From NCBI GenBank assembly GCA_035591015.1, contig JAXIUW010000008.1, forward strand, positions 17,371-81,370: a stretch of 64,000 bases of DNA, given 5' to 3'. The notes beneath the pieces were generated by a model. It was not told where the DNA came from. It saw only the letters and a list, made by a program, of their open reading frames with translations, and did not search any database. The position numbers were made by a program, and so were the translations under genes. Shown in pieces: positions 45,483 to 54,380 of this stretch (positions are counted from its first letter, which is position 1; each line of letters opens with the position of its first letter). Source of the stretch: Cephalothrix simula. Lineage: Eukaryota; Nemertea; Palaeonemertea; Archinemertea; Cephalotrichidae.

Positions 45483-46250
45483 ATGAAACGTTTTGCCTCA
45501 TGGAATGTAAATGGTATTAGAGCCTGCATTAATAAGGACTGCTTTCACCCGGCATTGCAGACCATGGATGCCGACATAATTGGCCTACAAGAGGTTAAAG
45601 CCATGCCAGAGCAGGTTAATTTAGAGGCCAAAGGTTATCATCAGTTTTGGAACTCGGCTCAACGCAAGGGTTATTCAGGTACTTTGGTGCTTTCTCGTGA
45701 AAAACCGTTGCAGGTAAAGCTGGGGATGGGTTTGCCGGAGCACGATACCGAAGGACGAGTTATTGCGGTTGAGTATGCTGATTTTTGGTGGGTTACGGTA
45801 TATACCCCTAATTCTAAGCAAGAATTAGCACGGCTTGATTATCGTACTCAACAGTGGGATGTACTCTTTCTGAATTATATGAAAGAGCTAGAGCAAGATA
45901 AACCCGTTATCTTTTGTGGCGATCTAAATGTAGCCCATAAAGAGATTGACTTGGCTAATCCCAATAGCAATCGGCGCAATGCGGGCTTCACGGATGAAGA
46001 ACGGCATCGGTTTGATTGCATCGTTGATGCAGGCTTTATTGATACATTTCGTGAGTTCTATCAAGATGGCGGCCATTACACTTGGTGGAAGTGGAGTCGT
46101 GGCAATATGTTGCGTACCAGAAACGTTGGTTGGCGCATTGATTATTTTTGTATTTCGGCGAAGCTGCGACCACGGCTAGTCTCAGCCTCTATTCGTGCGG
46201 ATATAATGGGTTCTGACCACTGCCCGGTATTAATTGAGATGGACATCTAA
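45483..46250 (+). CDS. xthA: Exodeoxyribonuclease III / AP endonuclease
   Basis: This enzyme of base-excision repair cuts at abasic sites and removes 3' blocks. The 255 residues are complete: ASWNVNGIRACI (first Asn), IIGLQEVKA (metal Glu), VTVYTPNSKQELARLDYR, FCGDLNVAHKEIDLANPN (Asp/Asn), YTWWKWSRGN, WRIDYFCIS and the GSDHCPV ending with catalytic Asp-His. It is closer to the Bacillus ExoA subgroup than to E. coli XthA in the TWW(K/S) region. Confidence 0.95.
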   Translation: MKRFASWNVNGIRACINKDCFHPALQTMDADIIGLQEVKAMPEQVNLEAKGYHQFWNSAQRKGYSGTLVLSREKPLQVKLGMGLPEHDTEGRVIAVEYADFWWVTVYTPNSKQELARLDYRTQQWDVLFLNYMKELEQDKPVIFCGDLNVAHKEIDLANPNSNRRNAGFTDEERHRFDCIVDAGFIDTFREFYQDGGHYTWWKWSRGNMLRTRNVGWRIDYFCISAKLRPRLVSASIRADIMGSDHCPVLIEMDI

Positions 46251-46578
46251 ATTAGCAAGGTTTCTGGCTAAACTAATACTGGTTTTAATTAAGATTTGGG
46301 GCTCAGTAGTTAAGATTTTAGCCAGATTATTTAGTCTGGCCTGCTTGGCCTCACTCATTAAGGCTTCCTCAGTAAGACCTAATCCGTAAGACCTAATTAG
46401 AAAGACTTACCTAAATAACAAATCTAGTGCAGTAACCATGGGCTGTGTCGCAGAAGCAGATATAATCCTATGCTAGAGACTACGCAGACTATGGGCTATC
46501 CAAGGCTATTTGCTGTATGCCGTGATATAACAAGCCTATAGACTGACGAGCCTATGCGGTGATGCCCGAAGCACAAAT
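46251..46578. other. Convergent intergenic region with inverted repeat
   Basis: No gene seen in 328 bp. A 10-bp inverted repeat, TCTGGCTAAA at 46263-46272 and TTTAGCCAGA at 46317-46326, spans a 44-nt loop. The second arm also begins a small hairpin with TCTGG near 46335. Two direct copies of GTAAGACCTAAT lie near 46372 and 46386. These may serve as a terminator zone for xthA and the YggT gene. Confidence 0.45.
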
Positions 46579-47190
46579 TTAGCGCAACAGCGACTGACCC
46601 ATCTCAGAGATGGCTGAGGCAACTATAAATCCAAGTAAAAACACAATTAACGCTGCTACTAGCGGAGAAAAATCAAAGCGTGTCCGTGGCAGGTGACGCT
46701 GTAGGGGTGTGATTAGCGGATCAACAATCATATACAGCGAGCGCACCAGCAGATTATTGGGTGAGGCACTGACAAAGGTCAAAAAACTCCACACCAATAA
46801 GATTAAAATCAAGAAAAAACTCAATGAGTTGCCAACGTAGCCTAGCGCAAGTAAAAAGTAGCCCAACACGCCTTGGACAAAATCAAGCACAGAGTGGCCA
46901 GCTACTAATCCGCTCAGTTCTTTAATTGAACCCGTTAGGAAAATCCGTAAAAACCATATAAGTAGCAATGATATATACGGACTTAATAGCCGAAACGGAG
47001 CTGGCACAAAACGAGCCACCCAACGCCATAGAGGTCGGGTAACTCGCTCTAAGAACAGAACCGCAGGATGATAAGGATTAGGCGAGAACCACGTTATGGC
47101 AATAGCAATCAATATAACCCAACCGTAAAGCGTTAAGCTCCAGTAGACTATATTACTCAATAATTGTAGTGTAGTATAAAGTGGTCCCAT
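46579..47190 (-). CDS. YggT family membrane protein with two YGGT domains
   Basis: The 203 residues contain two copies of the YGGT domain. The first (~20-90) has ITWFSPNPYHPAVLFLERVT and PYISLLLIWFL; the second (~125-195) has FVSASPNNLLVRSLYMIVDP and RFDFSPLVAALIVFLLGFIV. YggT proteins are inner-membrane proteins tied to osmotic or salt stress and cell division in various bacteria; mechanism is not established. It follows fbaB by 8 bp on the same strand. Confidence 0.9.
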   Translation of the reverse strand: MGPLYTTLQLLSNIVYWSLTLYGWVILIAIAITWFSPNPYHPAVLFLERVTRPLWRWVARFVPAPFRLLSPYISLLLIWFLRIFLTGSIKELSGLVAGHSVLDFVQGVLGYFLLALGYVGNSLSFFLILILLVWSFLTFVSASPNNLLVRSLYMIVDPLITPLQRHLPRTRFDFSPLVAALIVFLLGFIVASAISEMGQSLLR

Positions 47191-47198
47191 TGCCTGAA

Positions 47199-48119
47199 TT
47201 AGCCGTTCTTGTAGGTGTTCATTACATCTTTGAGTAGCTTCAGACCATCGTCATGAGGGCGCTGGAATGAGTTTCTGCCAATGATTGAGCCAAAGCCGCC
47301 GCCATCTCTAATGCCGGCTGTTTCGGTCATTATGTCATCATAACTCTTAGACGGACCGCCAGAGAAAATAACAATGCGCCTGCCACTAAAGGAATTTTTA
47401 ATTACATAGCGCACACGGTCAGACAAAGTACCAATCGGGATATTGTGCTTTTCAATAAGTTTTTTAGTGTCTTCAGATTCAATATGCTCACTAGGCGGCT
47501 TAACTTTAATAATGTGCGCTCCCAACGAACAGGCAATATGCGCCGCATAAGAGACTACATCAACAGCGGTTTCACCGGCTTTACTGATTTCGCTGCCACG
47601 CGGATATGACCAAACCACCACGGCCAAACCAGCCTCTTTGGCTTCTAGTGTTAATTCTGCCAGAGCTTCGTACATATCATTACGCAGTGCTGAACCCGGA
47701 TAAATGGTGTAGCCAATGGCCACACAACCCAAGCGCAAAGCATCACGAACACTGGCCGTAATTGCCGGACAGGGCTCACCACCCTTGTACAAGATATCAC
47801 TGTTATTGACCTTTAAGATTAGCGGAATTTGCCCGGCAAATTCTGAAGCACCAGCCTCTAAAAAGCCCAGTGGCGCAGCATAGGCATTACAACCAGAATC
47901 TAAAGCCAGCTTAAAGTGATAGAGGGGGTCATTAGCATCTATGTTAGGAGTAAAAGAGCGCACCGGTCCGTGTTCAAAGCCCTGATCAACGGGTAGTATG
48001 ACCAACCTCCCGGTGCCACTTAGAGTGCCATGGTTTAGCAACTGATAGATGTTGCGTTGTGAACCCGGATTTTCGCTGGCATACCAGCTCATAATTTCTT
48101 TAATTCTTTGATTATTCAT
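47199..48119 (-). CDS. fbaB: Class I fructose-bisphosphate aldolase (DhnA/FbaB type)
   Basis: This glycolytic/gluconeogenic aldolase uses a Schiff-base lysine. The 306 residues show LVILPVDQGFEHGPVRSF, GCNAYAAPLGFLE, IGYTIYPGS, VVWSYPRGS, HIIKVKPPSEHIE with the probable Schiff-base Lys in IKVKPP, and IFSGGPSK for phosphate binding. It belongs to the archaeal-type class I group and is independent of the metal-dependent class II enzyme. Paired with YggT on the minus strand. Confidence 0.94.
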   Translation of the reverse strand: MNNQRIKEIMSWYASENPGSQRNIYQLLNHGTLSGTGRLVILPVDQGFEHGPVRSFTPNIDANDPLYHFKLALDSGCNAYAAPLGFLEAGASEFAGQIPLILKVNNSDILYKGGEPCPAITASVRDALRLGCVAIGYTIYPGSALRNDMYEALAELTLEAKEAGLAVVVWSYPRGSEISKAGETAVDVVSYAAHIACSLGAHIIKVKPPSEHIESEDTKKLIEKHNIPIGTLSDRVRYVIKNSFSGRRIVIFSGGPSKSYDDIMTETAGIRDGGGFGSIIGRNSFQRPHDDGLKLLKDVMNTYKNG

Positions 48120-48264
48120 ATAGTTAATCGTAGTTATAAGTTATATAATTAGTGACTGTAAGGGCATTTAGAGCTCTTATTTTTAGTGAAAAGGCCTGCT
48201 GCCGAAAAATTGTTCGCAATCCAAAACCATAATCTATTTATCCTATAACACTTTATGTCTGCGT

Positions 48265-48293
48265 TTGAAAGCTAAATCGTTAGTCGCTATAAT
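48265..48293 (+). promoter_or_regulatory. Strong sigma-70-type promoter for the LTA-synthase-like gene
   Basis: TTGAAA at 48265-48270, a 17-bp spacer, and a perfect TATAAT at 48288-48293, 42 bp upstream of the start at 48336. It is the clearest promoter in the window. Confidence 0.7.
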
Positions 48294-48335
48294 ATGCTAA
48301 TTCTATATACGTTTATGCCCTGTACAAAATAGCCT

Positions 48336-50348
48336 ATGCCTCGCTTTATCGCCTATCAAATAAGCATGTTCTTGTTGCTACTGATGGTTTTTTCAGTGCT
48401 AAAAACGGCCTTTGTAATTAATTTTTGGGAAGATGAGTTAAGCCTTACCGAGTTATTACAAGCATTATGGATGGGCATGCGCTTTGATATTAGGCTAATT
48501 ATCTACATTTTGGCACCAGTGCTGTTGTTGAGCTGGCTACCTTTTCTTAATCCCTTTAAGGGTAAATGGCGCAGTAAAATATGGCAACTATGGTATGCGC
48601 TAACACTGACGGCGATAATTTTTGTTTATCTAGTAGATTTTGGTCATTACGCCTATAAAAAACAGCATGTTAATTTTTCTATTTTTGAATTTATTAATAC
48701 CCGTCAAGACCTAGCTGTGGCGTGGGAAACCTATCCGATGGGATGGGGTTTTTTATTTTTGGGATGCTTGGCCGGAGCGATATACTTTTTCACCGGTTAT
48801 GTGCAGCGGCGATTGCAGCCATTGAGAACTTATAGCTGGTGGCTGAATGTGCTGCTGTTTAGTGCAGTGTTATCAGTCTATTATCTTGGTGAGCGAGGCA
48901 ATTTTGATCGCTGGCGGCTGCGCTGGAGCAATGCTTACACAGTATCTAAACCATTCTTCGCAGCGATTGCTCTTAACCCGGTGCTGTATGCGGGGGCGAG
49001 CTATCTCAAGGCCGGAGCACTGACCGTAGACTACCCGGCACTCAACAAATATTACCCAATTGTACGCTATTACCTTGGATTGCCTCCAGAAACGGCACCA
49101 AAGCCGACTGCCGAGCAGACCTCTAATAATCAGCGTGATTATGACTTTAAGCGAGTGATTGAGCCTGCGTCAACGCCGCTAGGGCATGGCTACAATGTGG
49201 TATTGATAATGCTAGAGTCCTTGGCTGCTCATCGGATGGGCTTGTTTGGCAATCCGTTACAAGCCACACCAAACTTTGATGCTCTTGGTCGCAATGGCTG
49301 GTTTTTTCCGAATTTTTACGCTCCACGAGCGGGAACAGCACCGGCAATGTTTGCGACACTTTTTGGCGTACCCGATGTAGCCATGAGTATTTCTAGGATT
49401 GATTCTTCTACGCATAATCCATTGGCAATTGACCATCATTCAATAATCAACTGCTTCAGTGGCTACGATAAATCATTTTTCACTGGAGTTTCAGCTACTT
49501 GGGGTCATATGCGTGCGGTGCTAAAAAATATAGATGGCCTGCAAGTCTTTGACCGGGCAAATCTTAAGGCCGAGGCCAGCGATGTTTGGGGTGTGCAAGA
49601 CTTAGACATGCTGCTAGAGGCTAACGACTACATGCAGAATGATGCTCAGCAGCCCTTTTTTACTATTTTAATGACTGGGGGCAACCATGAACCCTATGCT
49701 CGCATACCCAAGAATAACATGGGTTTTAAGCCTCTTAAAGCTGACCAAGAGCTTTTGGAGCAGTATAGTTTTCGGAATTTAGATGAGCTTAATGCCCTAG
49801 CCTACATTGACCACAGTCTTGGAAAATATTTTGAGGCTGCTCGTAACAGCAATTACTTTGATAAGACTATTTTTGTTTTATTTGGTGATCATGGAGTAGG
49901 TAGCCCCAATAAAGATGCGCCCCTAGCTTATCGGCGTTTTGATTTAAGCTCACACAGAGTCTTTTTTACTATTTATGCGCCGGGGTTATTAGAAGCCCAG
50001 ACGCTGCATCAGGTTGCCAGCGAGATTGATATATTGCCCACGTTAGCATCATTAATGGGGGTGCCGTCATGCACCAATCAAACTCTAGGCCGCAATATAC
50101 TTGCCGTTGCCCCAGAGCTAGAAGGTGCTTTTATCGCCTCAACACAAACGGGGCGACGCACGCTAGCCTTTATTCAGGGCGACCTGATATTCTATAATAG
50201 CCCAGAGTTAAGCGGGGTATTTAACTATCAAAGCAATAGTTTGGTTGACTTGCGTGAGGAGTATCCACGGTTTTATATGCTAGGCAATGATTTGACCGCT
50301 GGCATCTACGAGGCATCTAACTATATGATTCTTAATGGTAACCGCTAG
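48336..50348 (+). CDS. LTA synthase-family (sulfatase-fold) membrane phosphotransferase
   Basis: The 670 residues have five N-terminal membrane helices (to ~190) and a periplasmic sulfatase-like domain. VLIMLESLAAHRMGLFG carries the metal Glu; FYAPRAGTAPAMFATLFG holds the likely Thr nucleophile; GGNHEPYARIP and FGDHGVGSPNK give the metal-binding His/Asp set. In Gram-negatives relatives transfer phosphoglycerol or phosphoethanolamine to envelope glycans. The acceptor is unknown. Confidence 0.88.
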   Translation: MPRFIAYQISMFLLLLMVFSVLKTAFVINFWEDELSLTELLQALWMGMRFDIRLIIYILAPVLLLSWLPFLNPFKGKWRSKIWQLWYALTLTAIIFVYLVDFGHYAYKKQHVNFSIFEFINTRQDLAVAWETYPMGWGFLFLGCLAGAIYFFTGYVQRRLQPLRTYSWWLNVLLFSAVLSVYYLGERGNFDRWRLRWSNAYTVSKPFFAAIALNPVLYAGASYLKAGALTVDYPALNKYYPIVRYYLGLPPETAPKPTAEQTSNNQRDYDFKRVIEPASTPLGHGYNVVLIMLESLAAHRMGLFGNPLQATPNFDALGRNGWFFPNFYAPRAGTAPAMFATLFGVPDVAMSISRIDSSTHNPLAIDHHSIINCFSGYDKSFFTGVSATWGHMRAVLKNIDGLQVFDRANLKAEASDVWGVQDLDMLLEANDYMQNDAQQPFFTILMTGGNHEPYARIPKNNMGFKPLKADQELLEQYSFRNLDELNALAYIDHSLGKYFEAARNSNYFDKTIFVLFGDHGVGSPNKDAPLAYRRFDLSSHRVFFTIYAPGLLEAQTLHQVASEIDILPTLASLMGVPSCTNQTLGRNILAVAPELEGAFIASTQTGRRTLAFIQGDLIFYNSPELSGVFNYQSNSLVDLREEYPRFYMLGNDLTAGIYEASNYMILNGNR

Positions 50349-50502
50349 CAAGACGCACCACCAGCATGCTGACCCGGCAAAGTCAGTCGCTTGAATTATT
50401 CAGGGTAAAACCTGAAATTACTTACTCTGGGTTAAGGATTACGGCCGATTCGGCTCTCCACGCAAAAGTATCGCAATTATAGTCTCGCAGTTATACGTGC
50501 CT

Positions 50503-51093
50503 TTATGCGCTGGGAGTTTCTTCAGTCTCGGTGCTACTTTCAGGGCTGGCTTCAGAGCTAACCTCTGCGCCGGCATCATGGCTACTCTCTGGAGCAGCAT
50601 CAGGGCTAGAATCTGTTGTGGCTTCAGTAGCTTCTTCTGCTGCAGTAGGGGCGTTCTCATCAACAACGGTAACCTCTAGCCGTGCGTTGATTTCGGTATG
50701 CAAACGAACACTAACCTCGTGCTTGCCAATGTTCTTAATCGGATTTCCAATAAGCACATTATTCGGTAGAACGCTGTAGCCAATAGAATTAAGCTCAGAC
50801 GCTATGCGTGATGCTGATAGCGCACCGTACAAAGTTCCACTTTCTGCGGTGGGAACAAACACGGTAATGGCTAGAGATTCGATAACTTTGGCTTTGCGAG
50901 TAGCTTCTTCAATCTCAAGCTGGCGATGCTTTTCAAGATGAGCTACCCGATGCAGTATACGCTTGCTCTTAGAGCCGATATTAATGGCTAATCCCTGCGG
51001 AATAAGATAATTACGCGCATAACCATCCTTAACCTGCACTCTATCGCCCAGCGAGCCAAGATGGGGCACATTTTTTAATAGTACAATTTGCAT
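50503..51093 (-). CDS. rplI: 50S ribosomal protein L9 with acidic C-terminal extension
   Basis: The N-terminal ~150 residues are classic L9: MQIVLLKNVPHLGSLGDRVQ, YARNYLIPQGLAI, GTLYGALSASRIASEL and EVSVRLHTEINARLEVTVV. L9 normally stops there. About 45 further residues rich in Ala, Ser, Glu and Asp (EEATEATTDSSPDAAPESSH and on) follow, without a stop or frameshift. The tail is expected to be disordered. The gene ends the rpsF-rpsR-rplI operon. Confidence 0.95.
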   Translation of the reverse strand: MQIVLLKNVPHLGSLGDRVQVKDGYARNYLIPQGLAINIGSKSKRILHRVAHLEKHRQLEIEEATRKAKVIESLAITVFVPTAESGTLYGALSASRIASELNSIGYSVLPNNVLIGNPIKNIGKHEVSVRLHTEINARLEVTVVDENAPTAAEEATEATTDSSPDAAPESSHDAGAEVSSEASPESSTETEETPSA

Positions 51094-51108
51094 AAGTCGT
51101 TGTATGTA

Positions 51109-51360
51109 TTAGTTTGCTTCGTCACTATGCTGAGGAATATAGCCATCAGAAAATGAAAGCAGAGCAATGCTACGAGCACGCTTAATGGCTGAACACAATC
51201 TGCGTTGTGTTTTGGCCGTAGTGCCGGCTATGCGGATGGGTACAATCTTGCCCTTGTCAGAAATGTAGTTCTTGAGTAGCTCTACATCCTTATAGGGAAT
51301 TTCTTTTAAGTCATTTAGCGCAGAAGAGGGCTTAGCGAGCCGTGTCTTCCTCCGCTTCAT
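51109..51360 (-). CDS. rpsR: 30S ribosomal protein S18
   Basis: S18 binds S6 and 16S rRNA. The protein from ATG 51360 has 83 residues: [56 protein letters not shown] and ARSIALLSF, all typical. An ATG at 51381 adds seven residues and deepens the overlap with rpsF; I prefer the shorter form because S18 N termini are short. The start overlaps the rpsF 3' end by 29 bp. Confidence 0.93.
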   Translation of the reverse strand: MKRRKTRLAKPSSALNDLKEIPYKDVELLKNYISDKGKIVPIRIAGTTAKTQRRLCSAIKRARSIALLSFSDGYIPQHSDEAN

Positions 51361-51877
51361 TATTCTTTGAGGCTTCTTCATCAGTTTTAGCTTCGGTTTC
51401 TTGATCTTGTTGACTATTAGTATCTTCGGCTGAGCTACCTAAATCGGCAGTTTCAGCACTCTGCTGTTCACCGCCAGCAGTAGCAGCGGTTTGTGGTTCA
51501 TCGGTACTTGTTGGATTCGGCGACTCAACATCTGTCTTAGAAACTTTTGTTGTTGAGGCCAGTATTTGCCAAGCATCATATTCGTGCTGAACATCATCAA
51601 CGGCTACGGTAAGCCACTTGAGTACGCGCTCATCATAGCGCAGCAACTTTATTAAGGCGTCTAACGCCTTGGGCTGGCGAGTATGATAGAGCAACTCATA
51701 ATGCCCGTAATCTCGCTTTTTGATGTTGTAGGCAAGTCGCCGTCTGCCCCATGAACCATGGTGCACAATGGGGCCGTCTTCTTTGCTCAAAGTTTCGGCA
51801 CAGCCATCTAACCATTCCTTGCGCTGCTCAGAAGAGCAATTAGGGTCTAAAATAACTACAGTTTCGTATCCTTGCAT
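51332..51877 (-). CDS. rpsF: 30S ribosomal protein S6 with long acidic tail
   Basis: S6 core: [59 protein letters not shown] over ~100 residues. The 181-residue product continues with ~70 residues rich in Glu, Asp, Thr, Gln and Ala ([20 protein letters not shown]). E. coli S6 has a short Glu tail extended post-translationally by RimK; here a much longer acidic tail is encoded. The ATG has an AGGA site six bases upstream. It heads the operon. Confidence 0.94.
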   Translation of the reverse strand: MQGYETVVILDPNCSSEQRKEWLDGCAETLSKEDGPIVHHGSWGRRRLAYNIKKRDYGHYELLYHTRQPKALDALIKLLRYDERVLKWLTVAVDDVQHEYDAWQILASTTKVSKTDVESPNPTSTDEPQTAATAGGEQQSAETADLGSSAEDTNSQQDQETEAKTDEEASKNNEAEEDTAR

Positions 51878-52178
51878 TTAATTCCTGCTCAAACCGTTAA
51901 ACATACACAATAACAACACATATCTAGACTTAACCCAAACATAACTATTTTGTTGGGTGACTAGACAAACAACATATAGAACAATACATAAAACGATACA
52001 TAAATTAATATATAAAAGTAATCACAATACCGCAAATAAATCGTTACCAGCCGGCCTGCGCTAGCATCAAGCCACTAACAAGCTATTAAACAAACCATTA
52101 GATAAACCGTTATCTGATCCTGCGTGGCCCTAAACCACTTATTGGTTGATCAGTTCTACGCCTTAAACTTAAATGGCG
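51878..52178. other. Spacer between pth and rpsF
   Basis: No gene in 301 bp. It is rich in ACATA/ATACATAAA-type words, and a hairpin lies near 51935-51960 (ACCCAA paired with TTGGGT). It must contain the rpsF promoter on the minus strand, but no full consensus pair stands out. Confidence 0.4.
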
Positions 52179-52757
52179 TCAGTCAATTTTGTTGACACTG
52201 CTCGGGTTAATAGTTTGACCCTTTAGCAGATTAGTATCAACATATTCAGCCAGCAAATCGGTGGCATTTTGTTCAGCAATGCTTAACAGAATTGCATCAT
52301 CTGCCGTCCGTGGCTGGCCTAAAACATAGTCGGCAACGCTACCGTGCTGGGGGCGTCCTACGCCAATTTTCAATCGTCTAAACTTGTCAGTCCCAAGGTG
52401 ATTGATTATTGATTTCAAACCATTATGACCAGCACTGCTGCCAGATTCACGCACACGAATACAACCGCAACCTAAGTCAATATCATCGGTAACCACCACA
52501 ACATCGCTAGTATCAGCGTGGTAGTAGCGAACCATGCTACCAACCCCTTCTCCGCTATTATTCATCCATGTTTGAGGTTTAATCAACAAAAATTTTCCAC
52601 CATCAGCATGGCCAGCGGTTATTAGGCATAATCGTTCTGCCTTCCAAGGTGCTAGATTGAGCCTTTCGGCTAGGTTATCTAACACCGTAAACCCAATATT
52701 ATGGAGGCTACCCGCATATCTAGCACCGGGATTACCGAGCCCAATTATTAAGCGCAA
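52179..52757 (-). CDS. pth: Peptidyl-tRNA hydrolase
   Basis: Pth frees tRNA from dropped-off peptides. From TTG 52757 it has 192 residues, close to E. coli (194), opening RLIIGLGNPGARYAGSLHNIGF with the catalytic His in HNIGF, then LIKPQTWMNNSGEGV, VTDDIDL and GSSAGHNGLKSIINHLGT. An upstream ATG at 52817 exists, but its extra 20 residues are only the rplY acidic tail read in another frame, so I reject it. The TTG falls one base after the rplY stop, indicating coupling. Confidence 0.93.
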   Translation of the reverse strand: MRLIIGLGNPGARYAGSLHNIGFTVLDNLAERLNLAPWKAERLCLITAGHADGGKFLLIKPQTWMNNSGEGVGSMVRYYHADTSDVVVVTDDIDLGCGCIRVRESGSSAGHNGLKSIINHLGTDKFRRLKIGVGRPQHGSVADYVLGQPRTADDAILLSIAEQNATDLLAEYVDTNLLKGQTINPSSVNKID

Positions 52758-52758
52758 A

Positions 52759-53367
52759 TTACTCTTCGTCTTCTTCCTCAGCAACTGCTTCAGTTTCTTC
52801 AGTTCTGTCTTCATCAACTCGTGCAGCAGACAGCACTATCAACGTATCGCCTTCATCATCAACATGGCTAAGACCTTCGGCAAGTTTTACATCACGCACA
52901 TGAATACTATCGCCTACGTTCAGATGACTAACGTCAACATCAATATATTGCGGAATAAGTTTAGGCAAGCACGAAATCTGGATCTCGTGTTTAACCGATT
53001 GTATTACCCCACCAAATTTTAGACCCACAGCTTCGCCAATTGGTCTAATTTCTACCGCAACTTGAGTTTCTACCGAGGTATCAATCTCGTAGAAATCAAG
53101 ATGCAAAATTCTGCCGCCCACTGGTGATAATTGCACATCTTTAAGCAGATATTCGCCACTTTTGCCATCATCAAACTTTAATGATATCAGGCGTTCACCA
53201 TGCACATCACGCAAAACTTTATTAACAGTCAAGGCGTTGAGATGAATGGCCTGCGATGATTTACCATCATAGGTTACGGCGGGAATAAAGCCATTGCGCC
53301 GCAATTTACCAACAGCACTTTTGCCAGTTTCGCTGCGTTTATAGGCCTCTAATATTATCTCTTCCAT
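52759..53367 (-). CDS. rplY: 50S ribosomal protein L25/general stress protein Ctc
   Basis: The 202-residue two-domain form binds 5S rRNA. It has an L25 N-domain (AYKRSETGKSAVGKLRRNGF; VTYDGKSSQAIHLNA; LLKDVQLSPVGGRILHLDFY) and a C-terminal Ctc domain (SCLPKLIPQYIDVDVSHLNV; GDSIHVRDVKL). The last ~20 residues are acidic (EEDEE end), as in many Ctc proteins. rplY-pth pairing is a common gene order. Divergent from lpxA. Confidence 0.95.
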   Translation of the reverse strand: MEEIILEAYKRSETGKSAVGKLRRNGFIPAVTYDGKSSQAIHLNALTVNKVLRDVHGERLISLKFDDGKSGEYLLKDVQLSPVGGRILHLDFYEIDTSVETQVAVEIRPIGEAVGLKFGGVIQSVKHEIQISCLPKLIPQYIDVDVSHLNVGDSIHVRDVKLAEGLSHVDDEGDTLIVLSAARVDEDRTEETEAVAEEEDEE

Positions 53368-53562
53368 TGTTTTAATCTATCAAACTTAATTCAAGCTGCC
53401 AGACCAAATTAATTGTTCTCGGCAACGTTAAAAGGTCATCCTTGCCATTATACACAGTTTAGCCTATAAGTGTACTGCCCTAAGTAATGATATTTGAACA
53501 ATACCCCAATAATTAATTGACTAGGGCTTAAAACAGCACTAATCAAGCAAATAAGGCTTGCC

Positions 53563-54357
53563 ATGTCAAATATTCATCCTACTGCAATAGTTAGTTCTAA
53601 GGCCAAACTGGGCGATGCTGTGCGCATTGGCCCCTACGTTGTTATTGATGATGATGTAGAGATTGGCAGCGGTAGCCACATTATGAATGGAGCAGCCATC
53701 TACAGTGGCACAAAACTCGGCGATAATTGCCGTATATATCCGTATGTGGTGCTGGGCTTAGAGCCTCAACACGTAGGCTATAAGGGCGAAGAGCCTTCAC
53801 GATTAGAGATTGGCAATGGTTGTGTAATTCGTGAGTTTTCAAGCCTGCGCCGTGGCTTTCCAGCCTTGGGAGGCATAACTCGGCTTGACGATAACGTGTA
53901 CATATTAACCACGGTTCATCTGGCGCATGATTGCAAGATTGGCGAAGGCACGATTATTGGGCATGGCTCTAGCTTTGGCGGTGGCGTTGTGGTGGGCCGG
54001 TTTTGCAATTTTAATGGCCACACCAGAATTCAGCAGCATCGGCGAGTTGGCGATGAGGTTTTTGCCGCATTTTTGCCAGTGATTACCAAAGATTTGCCTC
54101 CCTTTACTTATGCGGCCTTAGACCGTCCCTTTAAGCATAATGCGGAGGGTATGCGGCGGCATAATCATTCTGAAGATGAAATTGGCCTTGTTAAGCGCAT
54201 GTATCGGACTATTTATAGTAAAAACCTAACCCTCAAAGATGCTATTAGCGAGCTTAAAAATGATTACCCTCAAGAAGAAGCCGTTGTTCAGAACATGATT
54301 GATTTTTTAAGCACCACTAAAATAGGCATAATGCGCCCCTATTTGCGTGATAGCTAG
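53563..54357 (+). CDS. lpxA: Acyl-ACP-UDP-N-acetylglucosamine O-acyltransferase
   Basis: LpxA adds the first 3-OH acyl chain to UDP-GlcNAc in lipid A synthesis. The 264 residues (E. coli 262) consist of left-handed beta-helix hexapeptides (AIVSSKAKLGDAVRIGPYVV; GAAIYSGTKLGDNCRIYPYV) with the catalytic His in TTVHLAHDCKIGEGTIIGHG and a C-terminal helical domain (GMRRHNHSEDEIGLVKRMYR). Mid-helix rungs diverge from E. coli. lpxD, fabZ and lpxB are not beside it, which is unusual. Confidence 0.88.
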   Translation: MSNIHPTAIVSSKAKLGDAVRIGPYVVIDDDVEIGSGSHIMNGAAIYSGTKLGDNCRIYPYVVLGLEPQHVGYKGEEPSRLEIGNGCVIREFSSLRRGFPALGGITRLDDNVYILTTVHLAHDCKIGEGTIIGHGSSFGGGVVVGRFCNFNGHTRIQQHRRVGDEVFAAFLPVITKDLPPFTYAALDRPFKHNAEGMRRHNHSEDEIGLVKRMYRTIYSKNLTLKDAISELKNDYPQEEAVVQNMIDFLSTTKIGIMRPYLRDS

Positions 54358-54380
54358 GCATGCCAACCGTTGAGTAAAAA

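Noticed and set aside
50531-50779. Plus-strand open frames antisense to rplI
   Set aside because: They arise from the low-complexity acidic tail of L9 read on the other strand.
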